A stretch of 29,844 nt of DNA from Chara braunii (Eukaryota > Streptophyta > Charophyceae > Charales > Characeae), in NCBI GenBank assembly GCA_003427395.1, contig BFEA01000103.1, forward strand, positions 2,031,822 to 2,061,665, written 5' to 3'. Below the pieces are notes generated by a model. The model did no database searches and was not told the origin of the DNA. It saw only the letters and a list, made by a program, of their open reading frames with translations. Positions 18,404 to 29,012 of the stretch are shown here, in pieces. Both the position numbers and the translations under genes were made by a program. Every line of letters begins with the position of its first letter. Position 1 is the stretch's first letter.

Positions 18404-19587
18404 GTAAGTCTGTTGTCGAGTGGGAGCAAAGGCGCGATAGCGGATGAGCATATTGTACTAGGAAATTCATCTGACTCAATCCCGTATCTTGAATCGAGGT
18501 GCTATGGCGGACAGGCGCAAGCGACAATGTATAGTTTCATGTTGTAATGAGAGATTCCTTCGCTCCTTTATCTCGGTAGAAGTATCATGAAGCCATCGTC
18601 GATATCGGATCTTTGTCCGTTCTGTTGTATTCACGATCGCAGTAGTAGTGTATCTTTCTATATTATGGCGTTAGATTCATTTATTTATTTATTGGTTTAC
18701 TTATTTATATTTATTTGTTTTCCTTGTGTTCATCGTTGTCGGGGTAAGCCATGAGACCGGAACTTACTTGTTCTTTCACTCTCGCTCCCTCGTTGTCATT
18801 GCTGATGGTTGAGTGCCTCTTATCCCGTGAGGTGAGTGGTTTCCTTCCCTCCGATTCACTCTCCCTATCCCGTCACCTCTCTCTCTTTTTCCCCTCTCCT
18901 TCTTCGTGTTTCGCCGTCTTCTTCGTGATGCCACCCTTGACACGTTGTCCCGTTCTTTTGTCAGAGCGCATTGCGGCAGGCACGGATATGAAGGCAACCC
19001 CCTGACGGTTCTCCTCGGAACCCACTGGATGAAGGTGCAGAAGCGGAGCGTCGGTGACGGGCACCTCCTTTTTCCCCTTTTTCCCTCCTTCTCTTCTTTC
19101 TCTCTTACTACCTTTTTCGCGTTTTCTTCTTCCCCTTGCGCGCTCTTCCCCTTCGCCTCTCTGCGTTCCAGCTATTGCGCGCGGCCGTTTTTCCGATCTC
19201 GCTTCTGCGAGATCTCGCGGTGGCCTGCTCTCTCTCCAACAAGGGACCCCCGTGCTATAGGCCGATACTGCACGGTAGAGATGGTCGTGGGGCCTTGTTT
19301 CTTCCCTGGCTGAATCAGCCCGGCTTTCGGATACAGATTCACTCGCGCGAATCAGGGGATTAGAAGTTACGGATAAAGAGAAAATGAATAAACTAATAAA
19401 ACAAAAGAAACGAATCTAACCCCCTAAATAAATAAATCAATAAGAAAGAAAAAGAATGAACGAATCTAACAAGGACTACCACTAACTGCCAAGTATCTCG
19501 TTCCAACGAGACAAGCACCACTATTAATTCTGATAGAGGTCACGGGTTCGAGTCCCGGCCGTTCAAAACCCAGGTAAAACAAAAACG
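18402..19587. other. No confirmed gene; TTTA-rich tract and unproven exon signals
   Basis: Bases 18680-18725 hold TTTA repeats. GAG|GTGAGT at 18831 and a pyrimidine-rich TTTTGTCAG ending at 18964 could bound a 133-base intron, but the joined frame stops within ten codons. An open 135-codon frame at 18906-19313 shows no domain I recognise. At 19541-19561 a GGTTCGAGTCCCGG word resembles a tRNA T-arm without a convincing tRNA around it. Confidence 0.4.
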
Positions 19588-19611
19588 TAGCTCCCTGCAA
19601 AAAGGGAGCTA
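19588..19611. other. Perfect 9-bp stem-loop
   Basis: TAGCTCCCT and AGGGAGCTA flank a GCAAAA loop. The word GAGCTAGCTCCC recurs about 75 bases downstream. Role unknown. Confidence 0.6.
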
Positions 19612-20326
19612 GCTTGGAGGGCGACGGGCCTTGATCCCCAGATCCCCCGCATATCAACCCATACTAAAACCTATTGAGCTAGCTCCCACTTCGGGTAGAA
19701 GAGGAGTAGCTTTAGTATACATAAAGTAATGCGGCTCAGTCCAACCAATGGCCTGAGCCCATTCTAGCCAGCGCTAGCGTCCACGCCTGCTAATCTGCGT
19801 GCCTATCTAAATGCTTGTCGCCTTGAGCGTGTGCGTGACCCGCAAGGGCCCGTATTTCATCGGAAAGCCCGAAGGGCCGGTAATTAGCCGTGGTTGCGGC
19901 ATCAAGGGTCGCAGCGGGGTAATCACTCAAGTGGCGGGTAGGCTGGTACCACACCAAGTAGAGGTGGATGTGGCGGATACTTGACTCGAAGGCAGAAAGT
20001 TGAAAATTTTTAAACCCCTGGTACCGGTAGATAGACAGGTACCAGACCAAGTCCCAGTGCGTGTCGTAGATCTACCTGGCACAACATCAACCCAACTGAC
20101 CCCTCGACCTCTTTCTGTCGAAGGGTATTATTACTGATCCTAATCACCATGGCGCGCGTCATAATAACGCGAGCACACCCGAAATTTTCTCACCGATTTT
20201 TGCCCCGGCCTTAGTGGCCGAGGAATTTTGCTCCCAGTGTCACCCCAAGCGTGCACACCCCCTTTATTCCAGACTGCCTCCATCATGGTAGCCGACGCCG
20301 CCACCGTGTCGAATGCAAAGACATGG
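19612..20326. other. No gene or repeat recognised
   Basis: Mixed composition becoming GC-rich at 19830-19960. No rRNA or protein match could be supported. Confidence 0.4.
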
Positions 20327-20352
20327 CAAAATACCCTTGTAAGGGTATTTTG
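20327..20352. other. Perfect 12-bp inverted repeat, 2-base loop
   Basis: CAAAATACCCTT, then GT, then AAGGGTATTTTG. A similar hairpin with a related word (GGCAAATACC) lies at 29023-29050. It may be a palindromic element end, or chance in AT-rich DNA. Confidence 0.65.
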
Positions 20353-20670
20353 TCCGACAACGCATTTTTATTTTTCTCTCATTTCAATTTTTGTTTTTTT
20401 TTTAAACATCAATACATAATATATAACCTCATAGGCTACCAGTCGGACCACCCGGGTTACCTAACTTACCCTGACTGCCCAACAGTGTAATGACAACAAA
20501 AGATCCAAAATATATATATATATATATCCCAAAATTATGTAAAAAACTTATGTTATGCATAAAAATAAATTGAACACGTTTTGCTTTATTTTACCAAAAT
20601 TGAGATACATCCTCCCCCCCCCTATTGGACAAATTAATCCGGTTACTCTGATATCCAACAACCTTTCAAA

Positions 20671-21030
20671 AGATCTACGTAGCACCGTGTTCACGTTCGG
20701 AGGCGAGCGCGAACATGTTCGCCCGAACGTGAACAAGCGCCAACAACCCTCCGAACTCGAACATAAAACAAAAAAAAACAAAATGAGAAAAATCTTAAAA
20801 CAATATATGTTACGTAAAATAACAATACAAGCAACTTTTGTGTGGGAGTCATGTTCAAATTCGTAGCCAATCATGAGTTAAAAATAAAAAACCCAAAAAA
20901 AGTTTTTTTTTTTTTTTTGACGGAAAAAAAAAAATGTTTGCCCGAACATGTTCGCGAGCTGTTCGCGTGAACACGTTCACGCAACGTGAAGGGGCGCGAA
21001 CACGTTCGCCGTGCTACGCAGCATAAGATC
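20671..21030. repeat. GC-rich GTTCG islands in inverted arrangement
   Basis: Two GC-rich islands (20680-20740 and 20935-21015) rich in CGAACATGTTCG and GAACGTGTTC words flank an AT-rich middle. Their outer edges, GATCTACGTAGCAC and GTGCTACGCAGCATAAGATC, are imperfect inverted repeats. Inside it, at 20737-20750, GCGCCAACAACCCT closely matches the right end of the hAT-like element (ACGCCGACAACCCT). Confidence 0.5.
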
Positions 21031-21132
21031 ATTTTTTTTTTTAATGTCAAGAAAAAAAAATATGACAATAAAAAACACGTTAAATTTGACACACAACAAC
21101 CTTGAGCTAAAATAAAAACAAGCAAAAGCCAA

Positions 21133-21175
21133 ATATATATATATAATATATATGTATATATATATGTATATATAT
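21133..21175. repeat. (TA)n-rich tract
   Basis: Imperfect TA repeats with TATGTA interruptions. They border the first copy of the 94-base direct repeat. Confidence 0.85.
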
Positions 21176-21709
21176 CGTCACATAGAACTGCCCGGTAAAC
21201 CGTAGGCAGAGAGGGAGAAGAGGACAACAAACGAGGGGCTGTGACAAACTGTTTCGTCAGAGTTTCACCGACTCATCAGGAGGCTGAACCCTCAACAGTC
21301 TGTAGAATCCCCTCACTGATTACANAGAATCCCCTCACTGATTACACTGTAAGTGATAATCCACCTTAACCAAAATCAAAGTAGACTATCACTCACCCAC
21401 ACCAGATGAAAAACTCTACAAATTGTCGGTTCACACCCCATCACAAGCCAGCAAAACACCCACGAAACAAAGAAAGGTCTGTCACAGNCAAAAAATACAC
21501 TCCAGACACGCTGCTGGCACTAGAGGCACAGCATGGCCGCGTAGTGACGGCCCCGACCACTGCCGCTCGACCTGACCGGAGAAAACCGTAGCAGGAAGCT
21601 AGCGAAGTCGTAGTATATATCGTTACATAGAACTGCCCGGTAAACCGTAGGCAGAGAGGGAGAAGAGGACAACAAACGAGGGGCTGTGACAAACTGTTTC
21701 GTCAGAGTT
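21171..21709. repeat. 94-base direct repeats flanking about 350 bases with two N
   Basis: Bases 21171-21264 and 21616-21709 are identical except for one base (CGTCACA against CGTTACA). The interval contains a short repeated GAATCCCCTCACTGATTACA around an N at 21325, and another N at 21488. The arrangement could be a small element with direct terminal repeats or an unresolved assembly join. Confidence 0.75.
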
Positions 21710-21804
21710 ATAAATAAATGTATATATATATATATATATTGTCTTTCTGCGCTTTCCCAAAGAAACCCAAATCTGGGCTTGTTTTATTTTTTTTGAGTTG
21801 GCCA

Positions 21805-21866
21805 TCGAGGGGGTCAAGGGGGGTATAAATTATTTTTAAAGGGGCTAAGAGGGGTTAAAGGGGAGT
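21805..21866 (+). other. G-run cluster, possible G-quadruplex
   Basis: Five runs of four to six G (GGGGGTCAAGGGGGG, then GGGGCTAAGAGGGG and TTAAAGGGG), with one long loop between the second and third. Quadruplex formation is possible but untested. Confidence 0.4.
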
Positions 21867-21879
21867 TCTTTGGTGTGAT

Positions 21880-22140
21880 TTTTTTTTTTTTTTTTTTTTT
21901 AATCTCAAATTCGGTAAGGAATTCTGATGTCACCCTCAACCAAAAGTTGTTTCTATTGCAATTCTACACAACAAATTGCTTTTCGGGAATTTTTGGACTT
22001 TCGTCTTTTTTTTTTTTTTTTTTTTTTTTTTGCGTTGGGGATGGTAGGAACCCTGCCTCGGGGTGCCCGTCCGGGCACCCGGCCGTATATCCGGGCACAA
22101 GTTGGGTGCCCGGGCGCCTCGAAAAACAACCTAGATATAG
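21880..22140. mobile_element. Partial relative of the hAT-like element (right half)
   Basis: AATCTCAAATTCGGTAAGGA and GATGT with CAACCAAAAGTTGTTT align with AATTCAAATTTGGTAAGGAG and GCAAATGTTGTTT at 22795-22845. A long poly-T and a GC-rich island follow in the same order as in the neighbouring element. The island word here is GGGTGCCCG/CGGGCACCC rather than GTTCGGGC. The right edge AACAACCTAG is degenerate, and no left half or target duplication was found. Confidence 0.5.
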
Positions 22141-22257
22141 ACAAAAAATATTTTTTCTCTCCAACCCTACAAACGATATTGACTCAAATGTGGTTAAAGA
22201 GAGTAATGCAGATGATGGTAGAATGAAGTATAAACTTTAAAATAAAATAATTAATAT

Positions 22258-23017
22258 CAGGGTTACCTGACCGAACGCTCGGGGGCCCCCGGGATGGCCC
22301 CCGAACGTTCGGGCGTTCGGGGTCCAGTTCGGGGGCCGAACACCTCCTGGTTCGGCTCCCACCAAAAAAAATTTCGGGGCCTAAAAATAAGTTTTTTTTC
22401 TGAATGTCTTTGTGTGAGTTCTCTAGGATGCAGCCTACACGCTTTTAAATTTTGAAGCCATTCTGCTAAGCCAAAGAAACATTAAAAATCGGCAAAGATG
22501 GGGGTGTCAAAACGTGCTCGCCCACTCACTATTTTTTTTTTTTTTCACTTTTAACTTTTTGTTATCACTTTATTTCGAGGCCTATTTGTTTTTATTTTTT
22601 TTTAATTTTTAATGAGTTATTGGTTATGTAAACTACATATCTGTAAATTTTCAGGGCATTTTTCAATGCCAAAACATAATTAAAAAGCAGCAAAGATGGC
22701 GGTGTCGAAAAGGTGCTTACACACTCACTCATTTTAATTCTCTTTTTATTTTTTCTTATTTTTATCAAAGTGTTTATTTTCTGTATTTGATTTTTAATTC
22801 AAATTTGGTAAGGAGTTTGGATGTAGCGCCCAGGCAAATGTTGTTTAGTTTATTTTTCTCCATATCATAATTTATTTTCGAAATTTGTTTGAATTTTTTT
22901 TTTTTTTTTTTTTTGGTCCGCGTTCGGCTCGAACGGCCGAACGCCTTCCGAAGGGGTCCCGTGCGTTTAGGCGTTCGGGTTCGGGCGTTCGGCCTGTCCC
23001 AAACGCCGACAACCCTG
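22258..23017. mobile_element. Non-autonomous hAT-like DNA transposon
   Basis: The element starts CAGGGTT (22258) and ends AACCCTG (23017), with ATTAATAT before it and ATTAATAC after it: an 8-bp target duplication with one mismatch. Eight-base duplications and CAGGG-type ends are hallmarks of hAT elements. Both subterminal regions are GC-rich clusters of CGAACG and GTTCGGGC words, while the middle is AT-rich with long T runs. A pair of internal direct repeats lies at about 22480-22545 and 22680-22735 (GGCAAAGATGGGGGTGTC against AGCAAAGATGGCGGTGTC). No transposase frame is present, so it would depend on an enzyme encoded elsewhere. Confidence 0.68.
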
Positions 23018-23400
23018 ATTAATACCATAACTATCTCGATATCTAGTTCTATGAAAGATTTATCACTGTTTGAAAAATGGTACATTTATATCTTAATGTC
23101 GATTTGAAAAATTATAAAAAAACCTATCACTCTGCCTTATAAGTGATTAAGAAGTTATCGTTTGAGAATCATGGGGATAATACTTCCATGACTGGAGTGA
23201 TTCCTATTAACGATAAACCGAAAATGAAAAAGTTAAAATTATTTTATTTTTAATTTGTTTTACGACTAATAAAAAAATTATGAACCTTGTACAAATGTTT
23301 TTAGTGAATTTATAAGTATGATGATGATTTTTAATGAAGATGGAAAGTGTTTTTATGTATGATATCTTGTTCAATTTCGTGGAAACTTTAGTAGGTTGCA
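23018..23400. other. AT-rich spacer without gene
   Basis: AT-rich sequence with no credible frame. Composition changes abruptly to GC-rich at about 23400. Confidence 0.5.
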
Positions 23401-23524
23401 AGGTCTCGCTCGCGCGCGGCTCTTTTGCTATTCGTGCACTACCCGGATCGATTCGCGCAGCGCTGCGCGCACCTGTTTTCCACGCTCGACTTCTTCTTTT
23501 CCCGCACGCGCAGCTTCTTCGAGC

Positions 23525-23665
23525 GGTGATGAGCTCCGACAACCAAGAAGCTAGCCTACTACCTACAATGTCGCTAGTGACGTCGACAACTTCCCTAAGT
23601 ACGAGCAGATCTCGACCGATGGTGTTCGTCTCAAGCACCAGGTATGTTTCTCATATCACTTTCTC
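23525..23665. repeat. Isolated B-type unit fragment
   Basis: GTGACGTCGACAACTTCC, CTAAGTACGAGCAGATCTCG, GTCTCAAGCACCAGGTATGT and CATATCACTTTCTCAG correspond to the second half of units B1-B3, 8 kb away. The donor-like GGTATGT is at 23641-23647. It has no AAT array. One base more than B1-B3 in the GTC-to-ATCTC interval makes its frame different from theirs. Confidence 0.72.
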
Positions 23666-25170
23666 AGGCCGTTCTCACTCTCACGTTAGCACGTGCACGT
23701 GCCTGCGATGCGCACGAATCTCCGCCACAATGAGGGTCAGATTCGCGCACCTTCAGTGGATACAAACGACCGCCCGCACAAGCGATCAGCGTGAGAGATC
23801 ACCCCCCTCCTCGGTTCGAGCTCGTCTTGATTGGCCGGGCGTGACAACCGCCAGATGCTCCGTGTCTAACTCCTCGAACAAGCTCCGTGAATGAACGAAG
23901 TTCCCTCTCCGCACCAGGTGTCCGTCTGGCGATCCCTCCCCCGGAGGAGTTTCCCTCTTGCGTCAATCAAGCACCCGATTGTGCTGCAGTATGCCCCCGA
24001 GCTTCCTCGATGCTCGTTGCACTTGTTCGTGGGCACCCCCGTCTCCACACCCCCGCGCCTCAGCTAGCCCCGTGCGGCTAGCTAGTGCTCAATCCCCACT
24101 GTGCGCCTTCGATCCGAGCTAGCTCGCCGCCAATTAGAGCTCGTGCGCGACTGATCAAAGCTCACGTGCACGTCAGTCTTGGCAATAGACTGATGTCTCC
24201 ACACTAGTTAGTGTTCTTCAGCCCATTGGTGGTGCTCTTGATTAGTGAATCCCGTTAAACTGATCGGGCACTGTTTCCTCGTGCCCCGCCCGTATACAGT
24301 TGATCCAAGTTCGTGTTCCAAGCTCGACTGCAGCGGGGTGAGACACTGAGCACTGCATGTCCGCGTAGCTTCTTATCTTCCCCTAAGTCATTCGTGAGAG
24401 GATGGGAAACTTTCAGTTCGCGCGTCGTTTGAATCCCAAGTCTCGTGAGCTGATTACATCACGTGATCGTGCGCCTGATTGGATTACCTGCTCGTGCACT
24501 TGGTTAGGCCTCCCTTTCATGCGCTTGATCATGCCTGTTCGCTCAATTAGATTGGATGATCGGGCGCTTAATCGTGCTCCTTCGGTGCACGATTATACCC
24601 ATTCGCCCGTCCGTACGCGGCCGTAGCGGCGCTCAACCCGTGCGTTCTTGAGCTAGCCCTCCGCGGGCTAGCCAGTGCGCCAGTTCTTCCTGTGCGTGTT
24701 GAAGTTCATCCGTCCTTCGTGCGTCCTCCACTCGTGCAAGCGAGAAGTGTCCCTACCCGGAGCCCTGTTCGACTTTTATACTTTGCAGGGCTCCCCCTTC
24801 CGACTCTCCACCCTTCGGAGGCTACCCACGAGTTGCAGCGCCCCCGTACGGGACCTGTGCCTGAGCCTGTTTGGGCCCCCGAAAGGTTTTCAACGATGGG
24901 GGCCTTTTGCTCGGAACTGGGTCTTTTGCAGCGCCCCGGTACCGAGGCTACTCCCGAGCCTATCCCGAGCCTATTGGGGCCTGGGTGGCCCCCACACTTA
25001 AGCGGTACCGGTGTGAGGAAACCCGGGCAGGGGATGCCTACCGTTCGCTGAAGCCAAGGGCAACGACGCCTGTCACTCGCCGCGCCCTCTTCCGAGGTCC
25101 TCTGCGATCGGCAGGGTAGTGGTCGTCGTGTGGTCAGTCTCCCCCCCTTCCCAGGCACGCTATGACCACA
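23666..25170. other. GC-rich region without recognisable gene
   Basis: Contains hairpins built on CTAGC words (about 24060-24085 and 24652-24675) and loosely repeated GTGCGC(C/T)TGATTGGAT-like words at 24460-24600. Bases 24740-25150 are GC-rich with open frames on both strands, none with a domain I recognise. High GC content alone explains long frames here. Confidence 0.4.
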
Positions 25171-27300
25171 ATAGGGTTAAAACAAGACTCAATTCCCAGT
25201 GATCAGCAAGGGTAACCACGCTTCAAAACAACGGTGAGTTCACATCAATCAGCGAGAGTAACAGGGTAGTCAAGACAAAGCCTGATTCACACTCTACCGC
25301 AAGGCCAATCGCGACCCGAACAAGGCTTGGATCTCAACATTCAGTCGAAACGACTATGAGCTAAAACAAGACTTGGTCTATTTGCCCTTTAGTCAAGCAG
25401 AGATGCTGGGTATGGCGATCAACAGAACGTCAAATTCGAATTTTAAAAATGAAACAGTTCCCTGTTGTCACTGCAGTTCCTACTGGCACTCTCCTTCCCA
25501 ATACCACGCCCGTGTCTGATTTGCCTACTTCAGTTTCCTATGTGCCCTGTTAGGGTGATCGAGCACAGGTTCACTCGTTTTCTTTCACATCATTCGGCCC
25601 ACAGGCCTCTCCGGATACGAACTGTTAAAATAAATTGGTCGAGTAATGCCTCTGTCAGGCGAGCTCTTGATGCCAATGTTGTATGTTTAGAACGCCTGGT
25701 ATGAGTGGACGATTTCGCCCTCCACTTTAGGAAGGTCAAGCAAGCGATCACTGTCAATCAGTTTGTCGTAATGCAATGAGCCAAGGGCGCACTCGCGTTC
25801 AGAGGTTACACAATGCCATGTTCCTCTTCAGTCATAAAACATTAATAGCGATATTCCCCGCTAGCTTCTCAGGTGACCTTTGTCCCCATGTACCAAGGTT
25901 CCTCTTACTGGATGGTTGTCTCGTAGCTCTCTCCCTTCCTCTATCTTTCTCCCTCTTCTTGTCCCCGCCTCCAATAGTTTTTCGCCGCCTTATACCCGCA
26001 TCCCCCTGGAAGCCATGTCACTGATTGTCCCTCATCGCCCACTGAGTCCACTAGATTAGTGAAATAGTAACAGACAAGGAGAAAAGGGGGAGGGGGAGGA
26101 AGAAAGGCGAAAGGAGAAAAGGGGAAAGGAAAGAAAAAAAAAAGAACTTGATCTCGCACGAATAAACGCTGCTGCACCCTTCTGTCTGCATATAAATACG
26201 GATGTGTTCTTAGGAGGACACGAAACAGCTACCAGCTTTTGCACCTGTAAGGCCCCGTCAGTTACCACAAGAGTATTTCCATATCGTCTCGCCTCTCAAA
26301 TCATAGTCAAACACAGTTATCGACAACTTCTGCAGATCGGGCTCGACTGATGGAGGAGGCATCTTCAATGATAGCAGGAATGGACTGACACTAGGCCCAT
26401 CCGTCGTTCCCTTAAGTCGATTATTCGCCCCTGCTCACGTTTCATGGATTATGTCGTGCATCCATCACCCTCAATTCTCCGGTCCGGTTGTCCACTCGGT
26501 GCATTCTAGTCCGCATCGAAGCTCAAACGATCCACCATCCACCCTCATGCCGTTCTTTGCAGCCCACGATTTCGCCTGTCTTGCTCTCCCCGTTGGTTAA
26601 TCCGGAATCTCAAACCGTCCATTTACGTACCCCGCTCGTGAGATAGTCGCACTACCCGTCAGTTCGAGAGCGTCAATAGTTCGCCAATGGCAGTCCCTTG
26701 CCACCAGAATCAACCAAACTCGGAGTTGCGCCTCTTCGCCGTATTCGGCTCAATTACTCTTCCATAGTTGTCCACTGACAGCGTCAGTTGGTGGTCTCTC
26801 CTCTCTCTCTTTTACCTCACACAGTCTTTTTCCCATGCACGTTCGCACATGCTCCCCTACCTCTTCTCCCTCTCTCGATCAGTACAATTTTCATTGGCTC
26901 ACGCGCCACGGTGTTTCGCTCTGTCAGATTGGACGTCATGCGCTTCCTGATCCACCCTAAAAAAAACAAAAAAAAAGTCATGTCCGTGTTCAAACAGCCA
27001 GTGAAAGCTTCTCCACGGTCCACCCATGCGAACCAAGCTTATTTTTTTTGGTGGCTGAGAACACAGAGCACGCCAGACAGCTCTTCTCTGAATCACCCAT
27101 TCGTCGCAAGCTCGGTTCACCCTCACTCACAAATAGCGGAAATGCTCTATCTGACTTTAACGTTGGTCCATTTCTCACTCCCTAGGAGCGTTCCACGCAC
27201 TAGCAAGCTCCGCCCGAGCACGCTCCAGGGCCAGCTCCGGCCCCCTAGCACACGCGTTCCTTCCTCTAGTTGACTTTTCTCCCTTCTTTGCACGTCTCTT
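25171..27300. other. No gene supported
   Basis: Mixed sequence with an AG-rich purine tract at 26070-26145 and CT-rich patches at 25925-25980 and 26800-26880. The 161-codon frame at 26788-27273 overlaps other frames on both strands and shows no motif. Confidence 0.4.
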
Positions 27301-27316
27301 TTCCAAACCGAATTGA

Positions 27317-27455
27317 GTTGCGTTGTGGGTGGTGTACGCCAGGCGCGCCTCCCCCCTTCTCCTCTGTCTAAATCTCCCTCACTGCCGCCTGCCTCGCGCA
27401 CCGTTCCCCCTTACTGAAACGGGCTATGTTGTGGGCGGCATACGCCAGGCACACT
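27317..27455. repeat. Short direct duplication, period about 106
   Basis: TTGTGGGTGGTGTACGCCAG at 27323 and TTGTGGGCGGCATACGCCAG at 27429, each followed by a C-rich stretch. The open frame 27323-27661 spans both but has no recognised domain. Confidence 0.55.
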
Positions 27456-27660
27456 CCCCTGTCTACTCAGTCACCATCCCCCTGCACTTCACTGGTACCG
27501 CCTATATCTTCAGAACACCAGAGTTTGTGATCTCACGAGAACAATTATGTGACCTGAGGCAAGCAGACGCGGTACCAGGGCTCAGAGCGAACTGTCGCAC
27601 GCTCGATCTTGTCCCCATCACTGTACCAGGGAAAACGAATTTAGAGACGCTGTTGTGCTG

Positions 27661-27707
27661 AGTCCGCTCCGATCCATCAATCGCGCCTGGAGGGATCGCA
27701 GCGGACT
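27661..27707. other. Inverted repeat, 15-bp arms
   Basis: AGTCCGCTCCGATCC pairs with GGATCGCAGCGGACT at 14 of 15 positions around a 17-base loop. No element boundary or terminator context was recognised. Confidence 0.6.
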
Positions 27708-27944
27708 ACAGTGCAACAAATTCAAGCTCGCAGCTCAGCACCGGTAAAACCCAGCGGAATCAGCAGCGGAAACAGGGCCTGAGGAATACGAAGAAAATCC
27801 AACATGTATTCGCATGCATCATACCTGCACCGGACCAACGTGTTGGGGCCTTTCTGAACCCGCAACCGTACCAAATTAGTGGAGAAAACCATATCGTCCC
27901 GAAGATGCGATCATGTCATACCTACGTCATGAATGCTAAACCTG

Positions 27945-28110
27945 TACTCACGCTGAATCTGAAATAATCGCTGCAACCCGTTTCGTACCAAGCCGAACCT
28001 TAAATAATCCTTCGGAGTTGTACCAATGCCAATCCAAAACCGAACCTGAGACAATCATACCATGCCGATGTCGAGCCTATACCGAGCCTGAAATATGTCG
28101 AAAATCGTAC
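27945..28110. repeat. Degenerate tandem repeat around GTACCAA..CGAACCT
   Basis: Words such as GTACCAAGCCGAACCT, GTACCAATGCCAATCC, CCGAACCTGAGACAATC and CCGAGCCTGAAATATG recur every 35-55 bases. The repeat is old and imperfect. Confidence 0.4.
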
Positions 28111-28369
28111 AATTCCGCAATCCCATAGTAGTACCAAATCTTCCCGAACCACGTGGCCTAACCGAACCAGCGACCACTCCGAAGTAATGAAGTCAAGCAG
28201 CACAACCCAAATAGGACCCGCGGTAACACAGCGCCGAGCATCCATCTCTCACTCACTCCTTACACACAAGTTGCGGCAAGACTAGTGACCAGGTAAATCA
28301 GGTAACTCACATAAGGGGTAACAATTATCGGGAAACAGTGAGAATCGTTAGAATCGGTCAAATAAATAA

Positions 28370-28790
28370 TACGGGCCTATGTCCCATCACGAATAATTCA
28401 AATAAAATTTAATCAAATATTAAATAATCATTAACTTTCTTTTCTTTTATAATTTTTAATTATTTTTCTCAGTTTTAGTTCGGTCATCGAAAAAAAAAAA
28501 ATGGAGATCAATTTCATCATAAATAAATTTCGACTAAATTCAATTAAATAACAAAATTTTCTTCGTTTTTTATTTATTTATTATTTTTTATTATTTTTCT
28601 CATTTATATTTTCATTATCGAAAATCATGAAAATAATGGATAATTCCTTTAAGAACGAATTCAGATAAAATTTTAAATAATTAGCGATTATCTTATTATT
28701 CTCGTCCCTCCTATCATCTTCAATTCTCTTCTTCAAATTTAATTTTGATATTAAAATTAATAAAATCCGTGGGGTCATTCCGACACCAAT
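28370..28790. other. Extremely AT-rich block
   Basis: About 420 bases dominated by AAATAAT, TTTAATTA and TTTATTTATT words, sharply bounded on both sides by GC-richer DNA. No frame or repeat unit stands out. Confidence 0.6.
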
Positions 28791-29012
28791 TGCATGTTAC
28801 AAAAGAGTCGCGCCAAGGTCCTTGTCCGTATTTCCGTCCCGGGGCTAGCCGCTCCAGAATTGGCCTCGGAACAGACGAGAACAATGGATACTAGGCGCGA
28901 TAAACGTGGCCGTTCCTTTCGTCGTTTTCAAGGTTCAGTGTTAATACTTGACATGGAGAATATTGGGTGTCTCTCTCCGACCCCTAATTTCTCCCGCCGG
29001 ATCGGACGAAAC
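28791..29012. other. GC-richer sequence without gene
   Basis: An 80-codon frame starts at 28794 and runs to 29036 into the hairpin, without a recognised domain. Confidence 0.35.

Noticed and set aside
18751-19313. Two-exon gene with a 133-base intron (GTGAGT at 18832, CAG ending at 18964)
   Set aside because: The joined frame terminates within about ten codons, and the second open frame does not connect to the first.
19457-19566. Possible tRNA or tRNA-derived SINE: GGTTCGAGTCCCGG at 19541-19561, with TGAACGA upstream able to pair with CCGTTCA
   Set aside because: The distance is far longer than a tRNA, no D-arm or A-box is visible, and the middle folds into an unrelated hairpin (TCTCGTT/AACGAGA).
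19840-19960. GC-rich stretch resembling structural RNA
   Set aside because: I could not match it to conserved rRNA segments, and there is no clear fold.
24692-25158. Overlapping 108-150 codon frames on both strands
   Set aside because: High GC content yields long frames on both strands, and no domain or consistent start was seen.
26788-27273. 161-codon plus-strand frame
   Set aside because: No recognisable motif, several competing frames on both strands, and low-complexity ends.
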